From: AC-49 sp963766605 | Lineage (GTDB): Bacteria; Actinomycetota; Thermoleophilia; Solirubrobacterales; Solirubrobacteraceae | Assembly (NCBI GenBank): GCA_963766605.1 | Contig: CAVYAT010000005.1 | Span: 372,001-436,000 of the forward strand | DNA length: 64,000 nt | Direction: 5' to 3' | Shown: one piece after another, positions 20,923 to 29,203 of the stretch | Layout of the letters: the number at the start of each line of letters is the position of its first letter | Numbering within the stretch: position 1 is the stretch's first letter | The notes under the pieces: model-generated | Told to the model about the DNA's origin: nothing | Database searches by the model: none | Seen by the model: the letters and a program-made list of their open reading frames with translations, nothing else | Program-made: the position numbers and the translations under genes

Positions 20923-23196
20923 ATGAGCGACGCCGACATCACGCCGCTGAAGACCACGCGCCGCGCCCGACGCAAGGCCCGCAAGGCGGGCAAGCCGCGC
21001 ATGCGCAAGCTGCGGCTGTTCGCGGTCCTGATCCCGCTCGCGTTCATCGCGATCATCTCGACGGTCTTCGGGATGATGATGGCGGTCGCCTCCGACCTGC
21101 CGACGATCTCGGCCGCCAACCAGCTGCGCCACGCGCGCAACTCGGTCCTCTACGACGACCAGGGCAAGGTCATCGGCATTCTCACGACCGGCAAGAGCCG
21201 CATCCTGCTGCGCTACGACCAGATCTCGTCGTGGGCCGTGACCGCGGTCACCGGCGTCGAGGACAAGCGCTTCTTCACCAACTCCGGCGTCGACCTGCGC
21301 GGCATCGGCCGCGCGTTCCTGTCCGATGTCGTCGCCGGACGCCCGGCCCAGGGCGGCTCGACGATCACCCAGCAGCTGGTCAAGAACGCGCTCGCGGCGC
21401 AGGACAACCGCACCGTGTTCGAGAAGCTGCGCGAGGCGGCTCTGGCCTGGCACCTGACGCGCCGCTGGTCCAAGCAGCAGATCCTCACCGACTACCTCAA
21501 CACGATCTATTACGGCAACGGCGCGTACGGGATCGAGGCGGCGGCGCGCACGTACTTCGGCTCCGACGCGCGCTACGCCAACTGCGGCGCGACGCTCTCC
21601 AACCCGTGCGCGAAGCTGCTGTCACCGGCCGATGCGGCTCTGCTCGCGGCGGTGATCGCGTCACCGACCGCCTATGACCCCGTCACCCACCCGGTGGCGT
21701 CGATGCGGAGGCGCAACCTCGTCCTGCGCGACATGCACGACCAGGGCAACCTCCCCTACGCCGAGTACCGCGACGCGCTCCAGCAGCCGCTGTGGTCGGG
21801 CAAGCTCGACCCACCGGAGCTGGCCGACAAGGCGCCGTACTTCGCCGACTGGATCCGCGACCTGCTGATCCAGCGCTACGGCTCGTCGGTCGTGGAGTCG
21901 GGACTGCGCGTCGACACGACGCTCGACCTCCAGCTGCAGACGCTGGCCGAGCAGGCGGTCAGCCGCTACATGTCCAACCCCAAGGGCCCGACCGCGGCGC
22001 TCGTCGCGATCGACAACGCGACCGGCGAGGTCCGGGCGATGGTCGGTGGCCCCAACCACCAGGCGGCGCAGTTCAACCTCGCGACGCAGGGCGAGCGCCA
22101 GCCCGGCTCGTCGTTCAAGGCGTTCGTGCTCGCCCAGGCGCTGCGCGAGGGGATCAGCCCCACCTCGGTGTGGCCGTCGAAGCGGCGCAAGTGGGTTGTG
22201 CCCAACAGCGGTGGCAAGGAGTTCTTCTCACCCGACAACTTCGAGGGCACCTACGTCGGCCAGCGGGACCTCACCAACGCGCTGGCGTTCTCCGACAACT
22301 CGGTCTTCGCCGCGGTCGGCATCCAGGCCGGGGTCAAGCGGATCGCCCGCCTCGCGCGGCGGATGGGGATCCGCACGCCGGTCTCGCACAACTACGCGAT
22401 GACACTCGGTGGCCTGACCGTCGGCGTGACGCCGCTGGATATGGCCCATGCCTACGAGACGTTCGCCCACAACGGACAGCGCGTCGACGGGACGCTACTC
22501 GGCTCCAAGTACAAGGGGCCGGTCGGGATCACCAAGGTCACGCGGCTGGGCAGCCACAAAGTGATCGCCCGTAACCACACGCACCTGATCCGCGTGCTGT
22601 CGCCCCAGGTCGATCAGGAAGAGGTGCAGATGCTGCGCCAGGTCGTCCTCATCGGGACGGCCAAGAATGCCGACTTCGGCGGTTTCGCCGCCGGCAAGAC
22701 GGGCACGACCGAGCACTTCGGCGACGCGTGGTTCGTCGGCTTCACCGACAAGCTGACGATCGCGGTGTGGGTCGGCTATCCCAACAGCGGCAAGTCGATG
22801 CAGTTCGACTACAACGGGTCGCCGGTCGAGGGCGGCACCTTCCCCTCGCTGATCTGGCGCGACTTCGCCGGCCCGGCGACGGGGCTCCTCGAGCAGCGCG
22901 CAGCCGACCGTCGGGCCAAGATCAACGCGCAGCGGGTCGCCAAGGGCCTCACTCCGCTCGCCGACACGACCGATACCAACGGCTCGCTGCCCGCCGGCAC
23001 GACCCCCGTCACCGGCGGGACCGCTCCAGCAGGAACGACCCCGACCCCCGCCGACACGACCGGCCAGCAGCCCGCCGGCGCGACGCCCAAGACGCCTGCC
23101 GTGCAGAACCCGGCGCCGGCGGTCACACCGAGCCCCACGCCCACACCGGCGCCGTCGAGCGGCGCCGGTGGGTCGGGTGGCGTGTCCGCTCCATAA
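20923..23196 (+). CDS. Class A penicillin-binding protein (bifunctional transglycosylase/transpeptidase)
   Basis: A 757-residue protein from ATG 20923; an ATG at 20890 would add 11 residues. A basic cytoplasmic segment and one membrane anchor (~31-57) precede the GT51 domain, with catalytic Glu113 in TGVEDKRFFTNSG, then GGSTITQQLVKN and YLNTIYYGNGAYGIEAA. The transpeptidase domain has Ser396 in QPGSSFKA (SxxK), SDN 457-459 and KTGTTE (592-597). Cys221 and Cys229 flank a short insertion before the end of GT51 and could form a disulfide. The last ~95 residues are a Pro/Thr/Ala-rich tail (TPTPADTT, TPSPTPTPAPSS), probably a wall-spanning linker. It polymerises and cross-links peptidoglycan outside the membrane. 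Confidence 0.96.
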   Translation: MSDADITPLKTTRRARRKARKAGKPRMRKLRLFAVLIPLAFIAIISTVFGMMMAVASDLPTISAANQLRHARNSVLYDDQGKVIGILTTGKSRILLRYDQISSWAVTAVTGVEDKRFFTNSGVDLRGIGRAFLSDVVAGRPAQGGSTITQQLVKNALAAQDNRTVFEKLREAALAWHLTRRWSKQQILTDYLNTIYYGNGAYGIEAAARTYFGSDARYANCGATLSNPCAKLLSPADAALLAAVIASPTAYDPVTHPVASMRRRNLVLRDMHDQGNLPYAEYRDALQQPLWSGKLDPPELADKAPYFADWIRDLLIQRYGSSVVESGLRVDTTLDLQLQTLAEQAVSRYMSNPKGPTAALVAIDNATGEVRAMVGGPNHQAAQFNLATQGERQPGSSFKAFVLAQALREGISPTSVWPSKRRKWVVPNSGGKEFFSPDNFEGTYVGQRDLTNALAFSDNSVFAAVGIQAGVKRIARLARRMGIRTPVSHNYAMTLGGLTVGVTPLDMAHAYETFAHNGQRVDGTLLGSKYKGPVGITKVTRLGSHKVIARNHTHLIRVLSPQVDQEEVQMLRQVVLIGTAKNADFGGFAAGKTGTTEHFGDAWFVGFTDKLTIAVWVGYPNSGKSMQFDYNGSPVEGGTFPSLIWRDFAGPATGLLEQRAADRRAKINAQRVAKGLTPLADTTDTNGSLPAGTTPVTGGTAPAGTTPTPADTTGQQPAGATPKTPAVQNPAPAVTPSPTPTPAPSSGAGGSGGVSAP

Positions 23197-23283
23197 CCCG
23201 CTCGGGTGCGTCTGCTGACGCGCGATCCGCGTAGTTAGCGGTGCATCGGTCAAGCTCCGCCGCGCCCCGTCGATCACGAGAGC

Positions 23284-23499
23284 ATGGCCGGCCCTGCGAG
23301 CAGCCGGGAATCTGTGGCGCCCCCGCCCCATGGCGGGGCGACGCTTGAGGTGCTCCCGTCGCTCGACGAACTGGCCGCGGCTCCTCCGCCGCCGCCCGCG
23401 ACCCCAGCCCCGCAGCGCGCCATCGATTGGCGCCGGATCGTCGCCACGACGCTCGTGATCGTCATCACCTGCGTCCTGCTCGCCCTCAAGAGCTTCTGA
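23284..23499 (+). CDS. Small tail-anchored membrane protein, unknown
   Basis: A 71-residue frame with a proline-rich N-terminal half (AAAPPPPPATPAPQ) and a C-terminal hydrophobic helix (WRRIVATTLVIVITCVLLAL). This is the layout of a tail-anchored or signal-anchor protein. It follows the PBP gene by 87 nt on the same strand and ends 11 nt before a strong bidirectional hairpin. I know no family for it; the helix and location make a real gene plausible, not certain. Confidence 0.5.
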   Translation: MAGPASSRESVAPPPHGGATLEVLPSLDELAAAPPPPPATPAPQRAIDWRRIVATTLVIVITCVLLALKSF

Positions 23500-23510
23500 C
23501 GACATCACCA

Positions 23511-23528
23511 CGGTGGCCTACGCCACCG
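23511..23528. terminator. Bidirectional terminator hairpin
   Basis: CGGTGGC / GCCACCG, a perfect 7-bp stem with a 4-nt loop, lies between two converging genes (stops at 23499 and 23535). There is no U-run on either side. Confidence 0.6.
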
Positions 23529-23534
23529 ATGCGA

Positions 23535-24116
23535 CTAGTCTGGCCGCGGGCGTGAGACGAAGCGGCTCCCGGCGATCGTGTAGCGCCACGGCAGGTCGGG
23601 CGCCTTGGTGATGCCGACGCGCGCACTGGCGACGATGCGCGGCGCACTGCCGGTGCGCCGCTCGATGGCGATCGGGCCGTCGATGAGGTCGGTGCCGTGC
23701 AGGTCCAGGTCGATGCCCAGCGCCTGGGTCAGCTTGCCGGGACCGTCGCAGAGCTCGGCGTCGCGCACCGGTCCGCGGCGCAGGCGCATCAGCTCGATCC
23801 CGTCGATCGGCTCCAGCGCGCGGATCAGGACCGCCGCGCCGACGCCCTCCTGGTCGGTGACCGCGTTCAGCAGGGCGTGGATGCCGTAGGAGCGGTAGAT
23901 GTAGGCGATCCCCGGCGGCCCGAACAGGACCTCGGTGCGCGCCGTCAGGCCGGCGAACGCGTGGCACGCCGGTTCGGACTCGTGGTAGGCCTCGGTCTCG
24001 GCGATCACGCCCGCCGTGTCGCCGTGGCGAACGGTGCAGCCCAGCAGGTCGCGTGCGACGCGGCGGACCGGCCGGGCGAAGAAGGCGCGATCGAGGCGCG
24101 CGGCCCGCTCAGCCAT
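23535..24116 (-). CDS. 3-methyladenine DNA glycosylase (AAG/Mpg family)
   Basis: A 193-residue alkyladenine glycosylase that removes alkylated or deaminated purines from DNA. Family blocks are FFARPVRRVARDLLGC, IAETEAYHESEPACHAFAG (catalytic Glu in ETEAY), GIAYIYRSYGIHALLN and LCDGPGKLTQALGI. The N-terminal start overlaps argH by 8 nt, so the gene is the last in the leu/ilv/arg run. The pairing with argH is not functionally obvious but implies co-transcription. Confidence 0.95.
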   Translation of the reverse strand: MAERAARLDRAFFARPVRRVARDLLGCTVRHGDTAGVIAETEAYHESEPACHAFAGLTARTEVLFGPPGIAYIYRSYGIHALLNAVTDQEGVGAAVLIRALEPIDGIELMRLRRGPVRDAELCDGPGKLTQALGIDLDLHGTDLIDGPIAIERRTGSAPRIVASARVGITKAPDLPWRYTIAGSRFVSRPRPD

Positions 24117-25470
24117 CGAGTGCGGCGCGCGCGAGCGCGAGCTGCTCGTCGACGCGCTGAAGTGACGTGCCGCCCTCGCTGATCTTCGACTCCAGCCACG
24201 ACTGCTGCGTCAGGACCGCGGCCACCTCGCCGTCGAGGTGCTCGGAGGCCGCGAGCAGCTCCTGCGGGGTGAGCTCGCCGAGCGAGCGGCCGCTGTCGAC
24301 AGCCGTCCGCACGAGCCCGGCGACGATCCCGTGCGACTCGCGGAACGGGACGCCGCGACGCACGAGCAGGTCGGCGATGTCGGTCGCGGCGATCAGGTCG
24401 TCGGCCGCCGCCGCGGCCATCGCCTCGCGGTGAAACGTCGCCGTGGCGAGCATCCCGCGCGCGGCCACCAGGCACGCGTCGAGCGTGTCGGCCGCGTCGA
24501 ACAGGTGCTCCTTGTCCTCCTGGAGGTCCTTGTTGTAGGTCAGCGGCAGTGCGTGGATCACACCGTGCAGCGCGGCGAGGTGACCGACGACCCGCGGCGC
24601 CTTGCCGCGCAGCAGCTCGGCCGCGTCGGGGTTCTTCTTCTGGGGCATGATCGACGAGCCGCTGGACCAGCCGTCGCTCAGTGTCACGAACCCGAACTCC
24701 TGGCTGCACCACAGGACGATCTCGGCTCCCAGGCGGCTGAGGTGCGTCGCGCAGGTCGCCGCCGCCGCGAGGTGGTCGAGGACGAAGTCACGGTTGGAGA
24801 CGGCGTCGATCGAGTTGGGCGCGACGGTGTCGAAGCCGAGCTCCGCGGCCACGGCGCGGCGATCGGTGTCGAACGTCGTGCCGGCCAGCGCTCCGGCGCC
24901 GAGCGGCAGCGCGGCCGTCTGCGATACGACGAACCGCAGGCGCTCGCGGTCACGCAGCAGCATCCAGACGTAGGCGAGCAGGTGGTGGCTGAGGTAGACC
25001 GGCTGCGCGCGCTGGAGGTGCGTGTAGCCGGGCAGCGCCCAGTCGCGGTGGGCGACGGCGACGTCGACGAGCGTCCCGGCCAGTGCCTCGACGCGTTCGA
25101 TGTGGCCCTGTGCCCGCGTCCGGACCTCGAGCACGAGGTCGGTGACCGCCTGGTCGTTGCGCGAGCGCGCCGTGTGCAGCTTGCCCCCGACCGGCCCGGC
25201 GATCTCGGTCAGCCGCCGCTCGACGGCCATGTGGATGTCCTCGTCGCCCTCGTCGAACGAGAACGTCCCGCCGGTCAACTCGGCCTCCACCGCATCGAGG
25301 CCGGCGAGCAGGGCGTCGCGATCGTCGTCGCCGATGATCCCCTGCGCCGCGAGCATGCGGGCGTGGGCGCGTGACTGCGCGACATCGTGGGGCCACAGCC
25401 GCCGGTCGAAGTGAAGCGACGTGTTGATCGCCTGGAAGTCCGGGTCCTGGGGCTCGGAGAAGCGCGACAT
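24109..25470 (-). CDS. argH: Argininosuccinate lyase ArgH
   Basis: A 453-residue fumarase-superfamily enzyme that splits argininosuccinate into arginine and fumarate. The signature GSSIMPQKKNPDAAEL is present with its flexible catalytic loop serine; THLQRAQPVYLSHHLLAY and TARSRNDQAVTDL are the other active-site regions. It lies 9 nt downstream of a DegT-type aminotransferase and overlaps mpg. No other arg genes are in the window. Confidence 0.97.
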   Translation of the reverse strand: MSRFSEPQDPDFQAINTSLHFDRRLWPHDVAQSRAHARMLAAQGIIGDDDRDALLAGLDAVEAELTGGTFSFDEGDEDIHMAVERRLTEIAGPVGGKLHTARSRNDQAVTDLVLEVRTRAQGHIERVEALAGTLVDVAVAHRDWALPGYTHLQRAQPVYLSHHLLAYVWMLLRDRERLRFVVSQTAALPLGAGALAGTTFDTDRRAVAAELGFDTVAPNSIDAVSNRDFVLDHLAAAATCATHLSRLGAEIVLWCSQEFGFVTLSDGWSSGSSIMPQKKNPDAAELLRGKAPRVVGHLAALHGVIHALPLTYNKDLQEDKEHLFDAADTLDACLVAARGMLATATFHREAMAAAAADDLIAATDIADLLVRRGVPFRESHGIVAGLVRTAVDSGRSLGELTPQELLAASEHLDGEVAAVLTQQSWLESKISEGGTSLQRVDEQLALARAALDG

Positions 25471-25479
25471 CGGGGCAGC

Positions 25480-26577
25480 CTAGCCGCGCAGGACGGCGGT
25501 CAGAACGTCGGCCACCTGCGCGACCTGTCCCTCGGTCATGTCCGGAAAGAACGGCAGCGCGACCGAGCGCGCGGCGACGTCCTCGCAGACCGGGAACTCC
25601 CCCTCGCGATGACCGAACGTCTCGCGGTAGTACGTCATCAGGTGGATCGCCGGCAGGTAGGGCTTGGACTGCACGCCGCGGGCGTTGAGCTCGCGGACCG
25701 TCGTGTCGCGGTCGACCCCGCGCGGAAGCTGGACGACGAACACGAACCACCCGCGCACGTCGCCGCCCGTGTCGGGGCACGGGAGCGTCACGTCCTCGAG
25801 ATCGGCGAGCGCCGCACGATAGAGCTCGGCGACCCGCGCGCGCCCGGCGAGCATCTCGTCGAGCCGCTCGAGCTGGGCGAGCCCGAGCGCGCAGGCGATG
25901 TCCGACAGGCGGTAGTTGAAGCCGAGCCGGTCATGGTCGAGCCAGCCCATGTCCGGCGCGCGGCCCTGGTTGCGCTCGGAGTCGATGCGCTCCTTGATCG
26001 CCGCGTCGCCGGTCGTGACCATGCCGCCCTCGCCGGTCGTCAGCTGCTTGTTGGCGTAGAACGCGAACACGGCGCTGTGGCCGCGGGCACCGACCGCGGT
26101 GCCGTCGGCATGGCGCGCGCCGAGCGCCTCGCATGCGTCCTCGACGATCGGCAGCCCCATCGCCTCGAACGCCGGCAGGTCGGCGGGCCAGCCGAAGATG
26201 TGGACCGGTAGCAGCGCGGTCGTGCGCGGCGTGATTGCCGCCGCGGCGGCCTTGGGGTCGAGGTCGAGCGTGACCGGGTCGATGTCGGCGAACACGGGCC
26301 GCGCGCGCTCGAACACGATCGCGTTGGCGCTGGCGACGAACGAGAACGGCGATGTGACGACCTCGTCACCGTCGCGCACACCGGCGGCGCGCAGCGCGAG
26401 GTGCAGGCCGGCCGTCCCGCTCGACACCGCACAGGCGTGGATGGCGCCGACGCGGGCCGCGAACGCGTCCTCGAATGCCGGCAGGCGCGGCCCCAGCGAC
26501 AGCTGGCCGGAGCGCAGGACCTCGAGGACGAGTTGCTCCTCGCGCTCGCCGAGCATCGGGCGGGCGAGCGGGATCAA
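25480..26577 (-). CDS. DegT/DnrJ/EryC1/StrS-family PLP aminotransferase
   Basis: A 365-residue fold-type I PLP enzyme of the sugar-aminotransferase family. The Schiff-base lysine is in FYANKQLTTGEGGMV; the N-terminal SGQLSLGPRLPAFEDAFA and CAVSSGTAGLHLAL are diagnostic. I chose the TTG at 26577 because it restores the family N-terminus MIPLARPMLGE and overlaps the cimA stop by 4 nt (TTGA). The alternative ATG at 26556 would lose seven residues. These enzymes usually aminate nucleotide-linked keto sugars for glycans or antibiotics. No sugar-nucleotide gene adjoins it, so its substrate is open. Confidence 0.9.
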   Translation of the reverse strand: MIPLARPMLGEREEQLVLEVLRSGQLSLGPRLPAFEDAFAARVGAIHACAVSSGTAGLHLALRAAGVRDGDEVVTSPFSFVASANAIVFERARPVFADIDPVTLDLDPKAAAAAITPRTTALLPVHIFGWPADLPAFEAMGLPIVEDACEALGARHADGTAVGARGHSAVFAFYANKQLTTGEGGMVTTGDAAIKERIDSERNQGRAPDMGWLDHDRLGFNYRLSDIACALGLAQLERLDEMLAGRARVAELYRAALADLEDVTLPCPDTGGDVRGWFVFVVQLPRGVDRDTTVRELNARGVQSKPYLPAIHLMTYYRETFGHREGEFPVCEDVAARSVALPFFPDMTEGQVAQVADVLTAVLRG

Positions 26578-28148
26578 CGGTCCCGCCGGCGGCCCGGTTG
26601 TTCCGCGTAGGCCAGCGAGTCGACGAGCGCGTCCCACGATGCGGCGATCACGTTCTCGCCCACGCCGATCGAGCCCCACGTGTCGCGGTGGTCCGACGCG
26701 TCGAGCAGGACGCGCGTGACCGCGCCGGCGCCCTTCGTCTCGTCGAGGATCCGGACCTTGAAGTTGACGAGCTCGATGTCCTTGAGATGCGGATGGGCCT
26801 CGCCGATCGCCGCGCGCAGCGCCTGGTCCAGGGCGTGGACCGGGCCGTTGCCCTCGGCGATCTGCACGAGCCGCTCGTCGCCGATGCGGATCTTGACCGT
26901 CGCCTCGGTCTGGACCTCGCCGTCCTCGCGCTGCTCGACGATCACCCGCCACGACTCGAGCTCGAACAGCGGCTCGTAGGCGCCGGCGGCCTCGCGGCGC
27001 ATCAGCAGCTCGAATGAGCCGTCGGCTGCCTCGAAGTGGTAGCCCTCGTGCTCGAGCTGCTTGACCCGGGCGAGCACGCGCGCGACGGCGTCATCGTCGA
27101 GCTCGATGCCGGCTTCGGCCGCCTTCTCGATCACCGTCCCGCGGCCCGACAGCTCGGAGATCAGGACCTCGGTCTCGTTGCCGACGAGATGGGGCTCGAT
27201 GTGCTCGAACGTCGACGCGTCGGCGCGGATGCCGGCGACGTGCATCCCGCCCTTGTGGGCGAACGCGCTCTTGCCGACATAGGGCTGGCGCGGGTCCGGC
27301 GCGCGGTTGAGGATCTCGTCGACGAAGTGCGCCGTCTCGGTCAGGCGCGCCAGCTGCTGGTCGCTGAGCAGGTCGTAGCCGAGCTTGAGCTGGAGGTTGG
27401 CGATGATCGTCGTCAGGTTCGCGTTTCCGGTGCGCTCCCCCACCCCGTTGGTCGTCGCCTGCACCTGCGTCGCGCCGGCGGCGACGCCGGCGAGCGCGTT
27501 GGCGACACCCAGGCCCGCGTCGTTGTGCGGGTGGATGCCCAGGCGCACGCGGTCGCCGAGGTCGGCCGCGGCGGCAGTCGTCGCCTCGGCGATCTGCTCG
27601 GGCAGCGATGAGCCGTTGGTGTCGCACAGGCAGACCGTCGTCGCTCCGCCGTCGGCCGCCGCGCGCAGGCACGCCAGCGCGTAGCCGGGGTCGTCGCGGT
27701 AGCCGTCGAAGAAGTGCTCGGCGTCGTAGATCGCCTCCTTGCCGTGTTCGACGAGGAAGGCGATCGACTCGCCGATCATGTCGAGGTTCTCCTCGCGGGA
27801 GACCTTGGTCACCTTGTCGAGGTGCAGCGCCCAGGTCTTGCCGACCAGCGTGCAGACGGGCGCGAAGCTCGAGGTGAGCACGCCGAGACCCTCGTCGGCG
27901 GAGGCCGCGACGCCCTTGCGCCGCGTCATCCCGAACGCGGCGATCCGGGCGTGCTCGAACGTCTCGTGCTCGAGCAGCGCGAACAGCTCGATCTCCTTGG
28001 GGTTGGAGGCCGGGTAGCCGGCCTCGATCAGGTCGATGCCGAGCTCGTCGAGCTTGTGGGCGACGCGCAGCTTCTCCTGCGCGGAGAGGCTGAGCCCCTC
28101 GCCCTGGAGGCCATCGCGGAGCGTGGCGTCATAGAGCTGGATGGTCAT
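26574..28148 (-). CDS. cimA: (R)-citramalate synthase CimA
   Basis: A 524-residue member of the LeuA-like DRE-TIM metallolyases with a C-terminal LeuA allosteric domain. It condenses pyruvate and acetyl-CoA to citramalate, the entry to threonine-independent isoleucine synthesis. Active-site blocks are QLYDATLRDGLQGEG, DLIEAGYPASNP, CLCDTNGSSLP, IHPHNDAGLGVANAL (metal-binding HxH) and TNGVGERTGNANL. FAHKGGMHVAGI, with HKGGMH rather than HESGIHQ, marks the CimA/NifV-like subgroup. An SD (GAAAGGA) lies about 13 nt before the ATG at 28148. LeuCDB encoded upstream can process citramalate further. Confidence 0.93.
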   Translation of the reverse strand: MTIQLYDATLRDGLQGEGLSLSAQEKLRVAHKLDELGIDLIEAGYPASNPKEIELFALLEHETFEHARIAAFGMTRRKGVAASADEGLGVLTSSFAPVCTLVGKTWALHLDKVTKVSREENLDMIGESIAFLVEHGKEAIYDAEHFFDGYRDDPGYALACLRAAADGGATTVCLCDTNGSSLPEQIAEATTAAAADLGDRVRLGIHPHNDAGLGVANALAGVAAGATQVQATTNGVGERTGNANLTTIIANLQLKLGYDLLSDQQLARLTETAHFVDEILNRAPDPRQPYVGKSAFAHKGGMHVAGIRADASTFEHIEPHLVGNETEVLISELSGRGTVIEKAAEAGIELDDDAVARVLARVKQLEHEGYHFEAADGSFELLMRREAAGAYEPLFELESWRVIVEQREDGEVQTEATVKIRIGDERLVQIAEGNGPVHALDQALRAAIGEAHPHLKDIELVNFKVRILDETKGAGAVTRVLLDASDHRDTWGSIGVGENVIAASWDALVDSLAYAEQPGRRRDR

Positions 28149-28195
28149 TGCGGGTGGTGGTCCTTTCGGGTCGACGGGTGGGCGAGACAGGGGCA

Positions 28196-28227
28196 GCGGC
28201 ACGCGACGCGACTAGCGCCCGTGCCGC
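28196..28227 (-). other. Intercistronic hairpin between ilvE and cimA
   Basis: GCGGCACG (28196-28203) and CGTGCCGC (28220-28227) form a perfect 8-bp stem with a 16-nt loop in the 104-nt gap between ilvE and cimA. This is the only wide gap in an otherwise tight operon, so the hairpin may be an attenuator or an mRNA processing/stability element. No leader peptide rich in branched-chain codons is present. Confidence 0.45.
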
Positions 28228-28252
28228 CCCCGAATTCGCCGACCCGTCCCCG

Positions 28253-29191
28253 TCATGACGCCACGTTGGAAGCCACGGGAACAGGATCCAGCCACTCGCG
28301 ATAGCGCTCGGTGCGGCCGTGCAGGGCGTCGTCGAACGCCTTCTGGAGCGTCTGGGTTATCTCGCCCGGCTGCCCGCCGCCGATCGCGTGGTCGTCGATC
28401 TCGCGCACCGGCACGAGCTCCGCCGCCGTGCCGCTGAGGAACACCTCGTCGGCGAGCGTGAGCTCGGCGCGGGCCAGGTCGCGTTCGATGACGTCGAAGC
28501 CGAGGTCGCGCGCGATCTGCAGGATCGACTTGCGGTTGATGCCGTCGAGGATCCCTGCCGTCTGCGGGGGCGTGACGATCGTGCCCTCGCGGACGATGTA
28601 GATGTTCTCGCCCGATCCCTCACACACGTGCCCGTGATCGTCGAGCAGGATCGCCTCGTCGTAACCGGCCTTGTGGCTCTCGATCTTGGCCAGGATCGAG
28701 TTGAGGTACTGGCCCGACGCCTTGGCGTGCGGGATCAGCGAGTCGGAGCTGATGCGCCGCCAGCTCGAGACCTTGGCCCGGACGCCCGAGGCCTTGCCGT
28801 CCTCGCCGAGATACGCGCCCCACGGCCAGACGGCGATCGACACGTCGACCGGGGCGTCGAGCGGGAACAGGCCCATCGTGCCGTAGCCGCGGAAGACGAT
28901 CGGGCGGATGTAGCACTCGCGGAAGTTGTTGCGCGCGACCGTCTCGAGCGTCGCCTGGCGGATCTGCTCGCGGCTGAACGGGATCGGCATGTAGTACAGC
29001 TCGGCCGACTTGAACAGGCGGTCGACATGGTCGGCGTTGCGGAACACCGCCGGCCCGATCTCCGTGTCGTAGCAGCGGACGCCCTCGAAGACGCCCGTGC
29101 CGTAGTGCAGGCCGTGCGTGAGTACGTGGACCTTGGCGTCCTCCCACGGGATGAGTTCTCCGTTCATCCAGATGAGGTCAGCGGTGTCCAA
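28253..29191 (-). CDS. ilvE: Branched-chain amino-acid aminotransferase IlvE
   Basis: A 312-residue fold-type IV PLP transaminase for the last step of valine, leucine and isoleucine synthesis. LTHGLHYGTGVFEGVRCYD is the classical N-terminal block; YLNSILAKIESHKAGYDEAI carries the PLP lysine, and CEGSGENIYIVREG follows. LADEVFLSGTAAELVPV is the cofactor-ring region. An AAAGGAG Shine-Dalgarno lies about 10 nt before the ATG. It follows leuB by 12 nt. Confidence 0.97.
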   Translation of the reverse strand: MDTADLIWMNGELIPWEDAKVHVLTHGLHYGTGVFEGVRCYDTEIGPAVFRNADHVDRLFKSAELYYMPIPFSREQIRQATLETVARNNFRECYIRPIVFRGYGTMGLFPLDAPVDVSIAVWPWGAYLGEDGKASGVRAKVSSWRRISSDSLIPHAKASGQYLNSILAKIESHKAGYDEAILLDDHGHVCEGSGENIYIVREGTIVTPPQTAGILDGINRKSILQIARDLGFDVIERDLARAELTLADEVFLSGTAAELVPVREIDDHAIGGGQPGEITQTLQKAFDDALHGRTERYREWLDPVPVASNVAS

Positions 29192-29203
29192 CGTAGTGCT
29201 CCT

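Noticed and set aside
23274..23489. Minus-strand 71-codon frame opposite the small membrane protein
   Set aside because: The plus-strand frame has a clean hydrophobic helix; the minus frame is Gly/Ser/Ala low-complexity.
28208..28256. A 14-codon frame (MTGTGRRIRGRHGR) before cimA as a leader peptide
   Set aside because: It has a single Ile and no Leu or Val run, so it does not fit attenuation.
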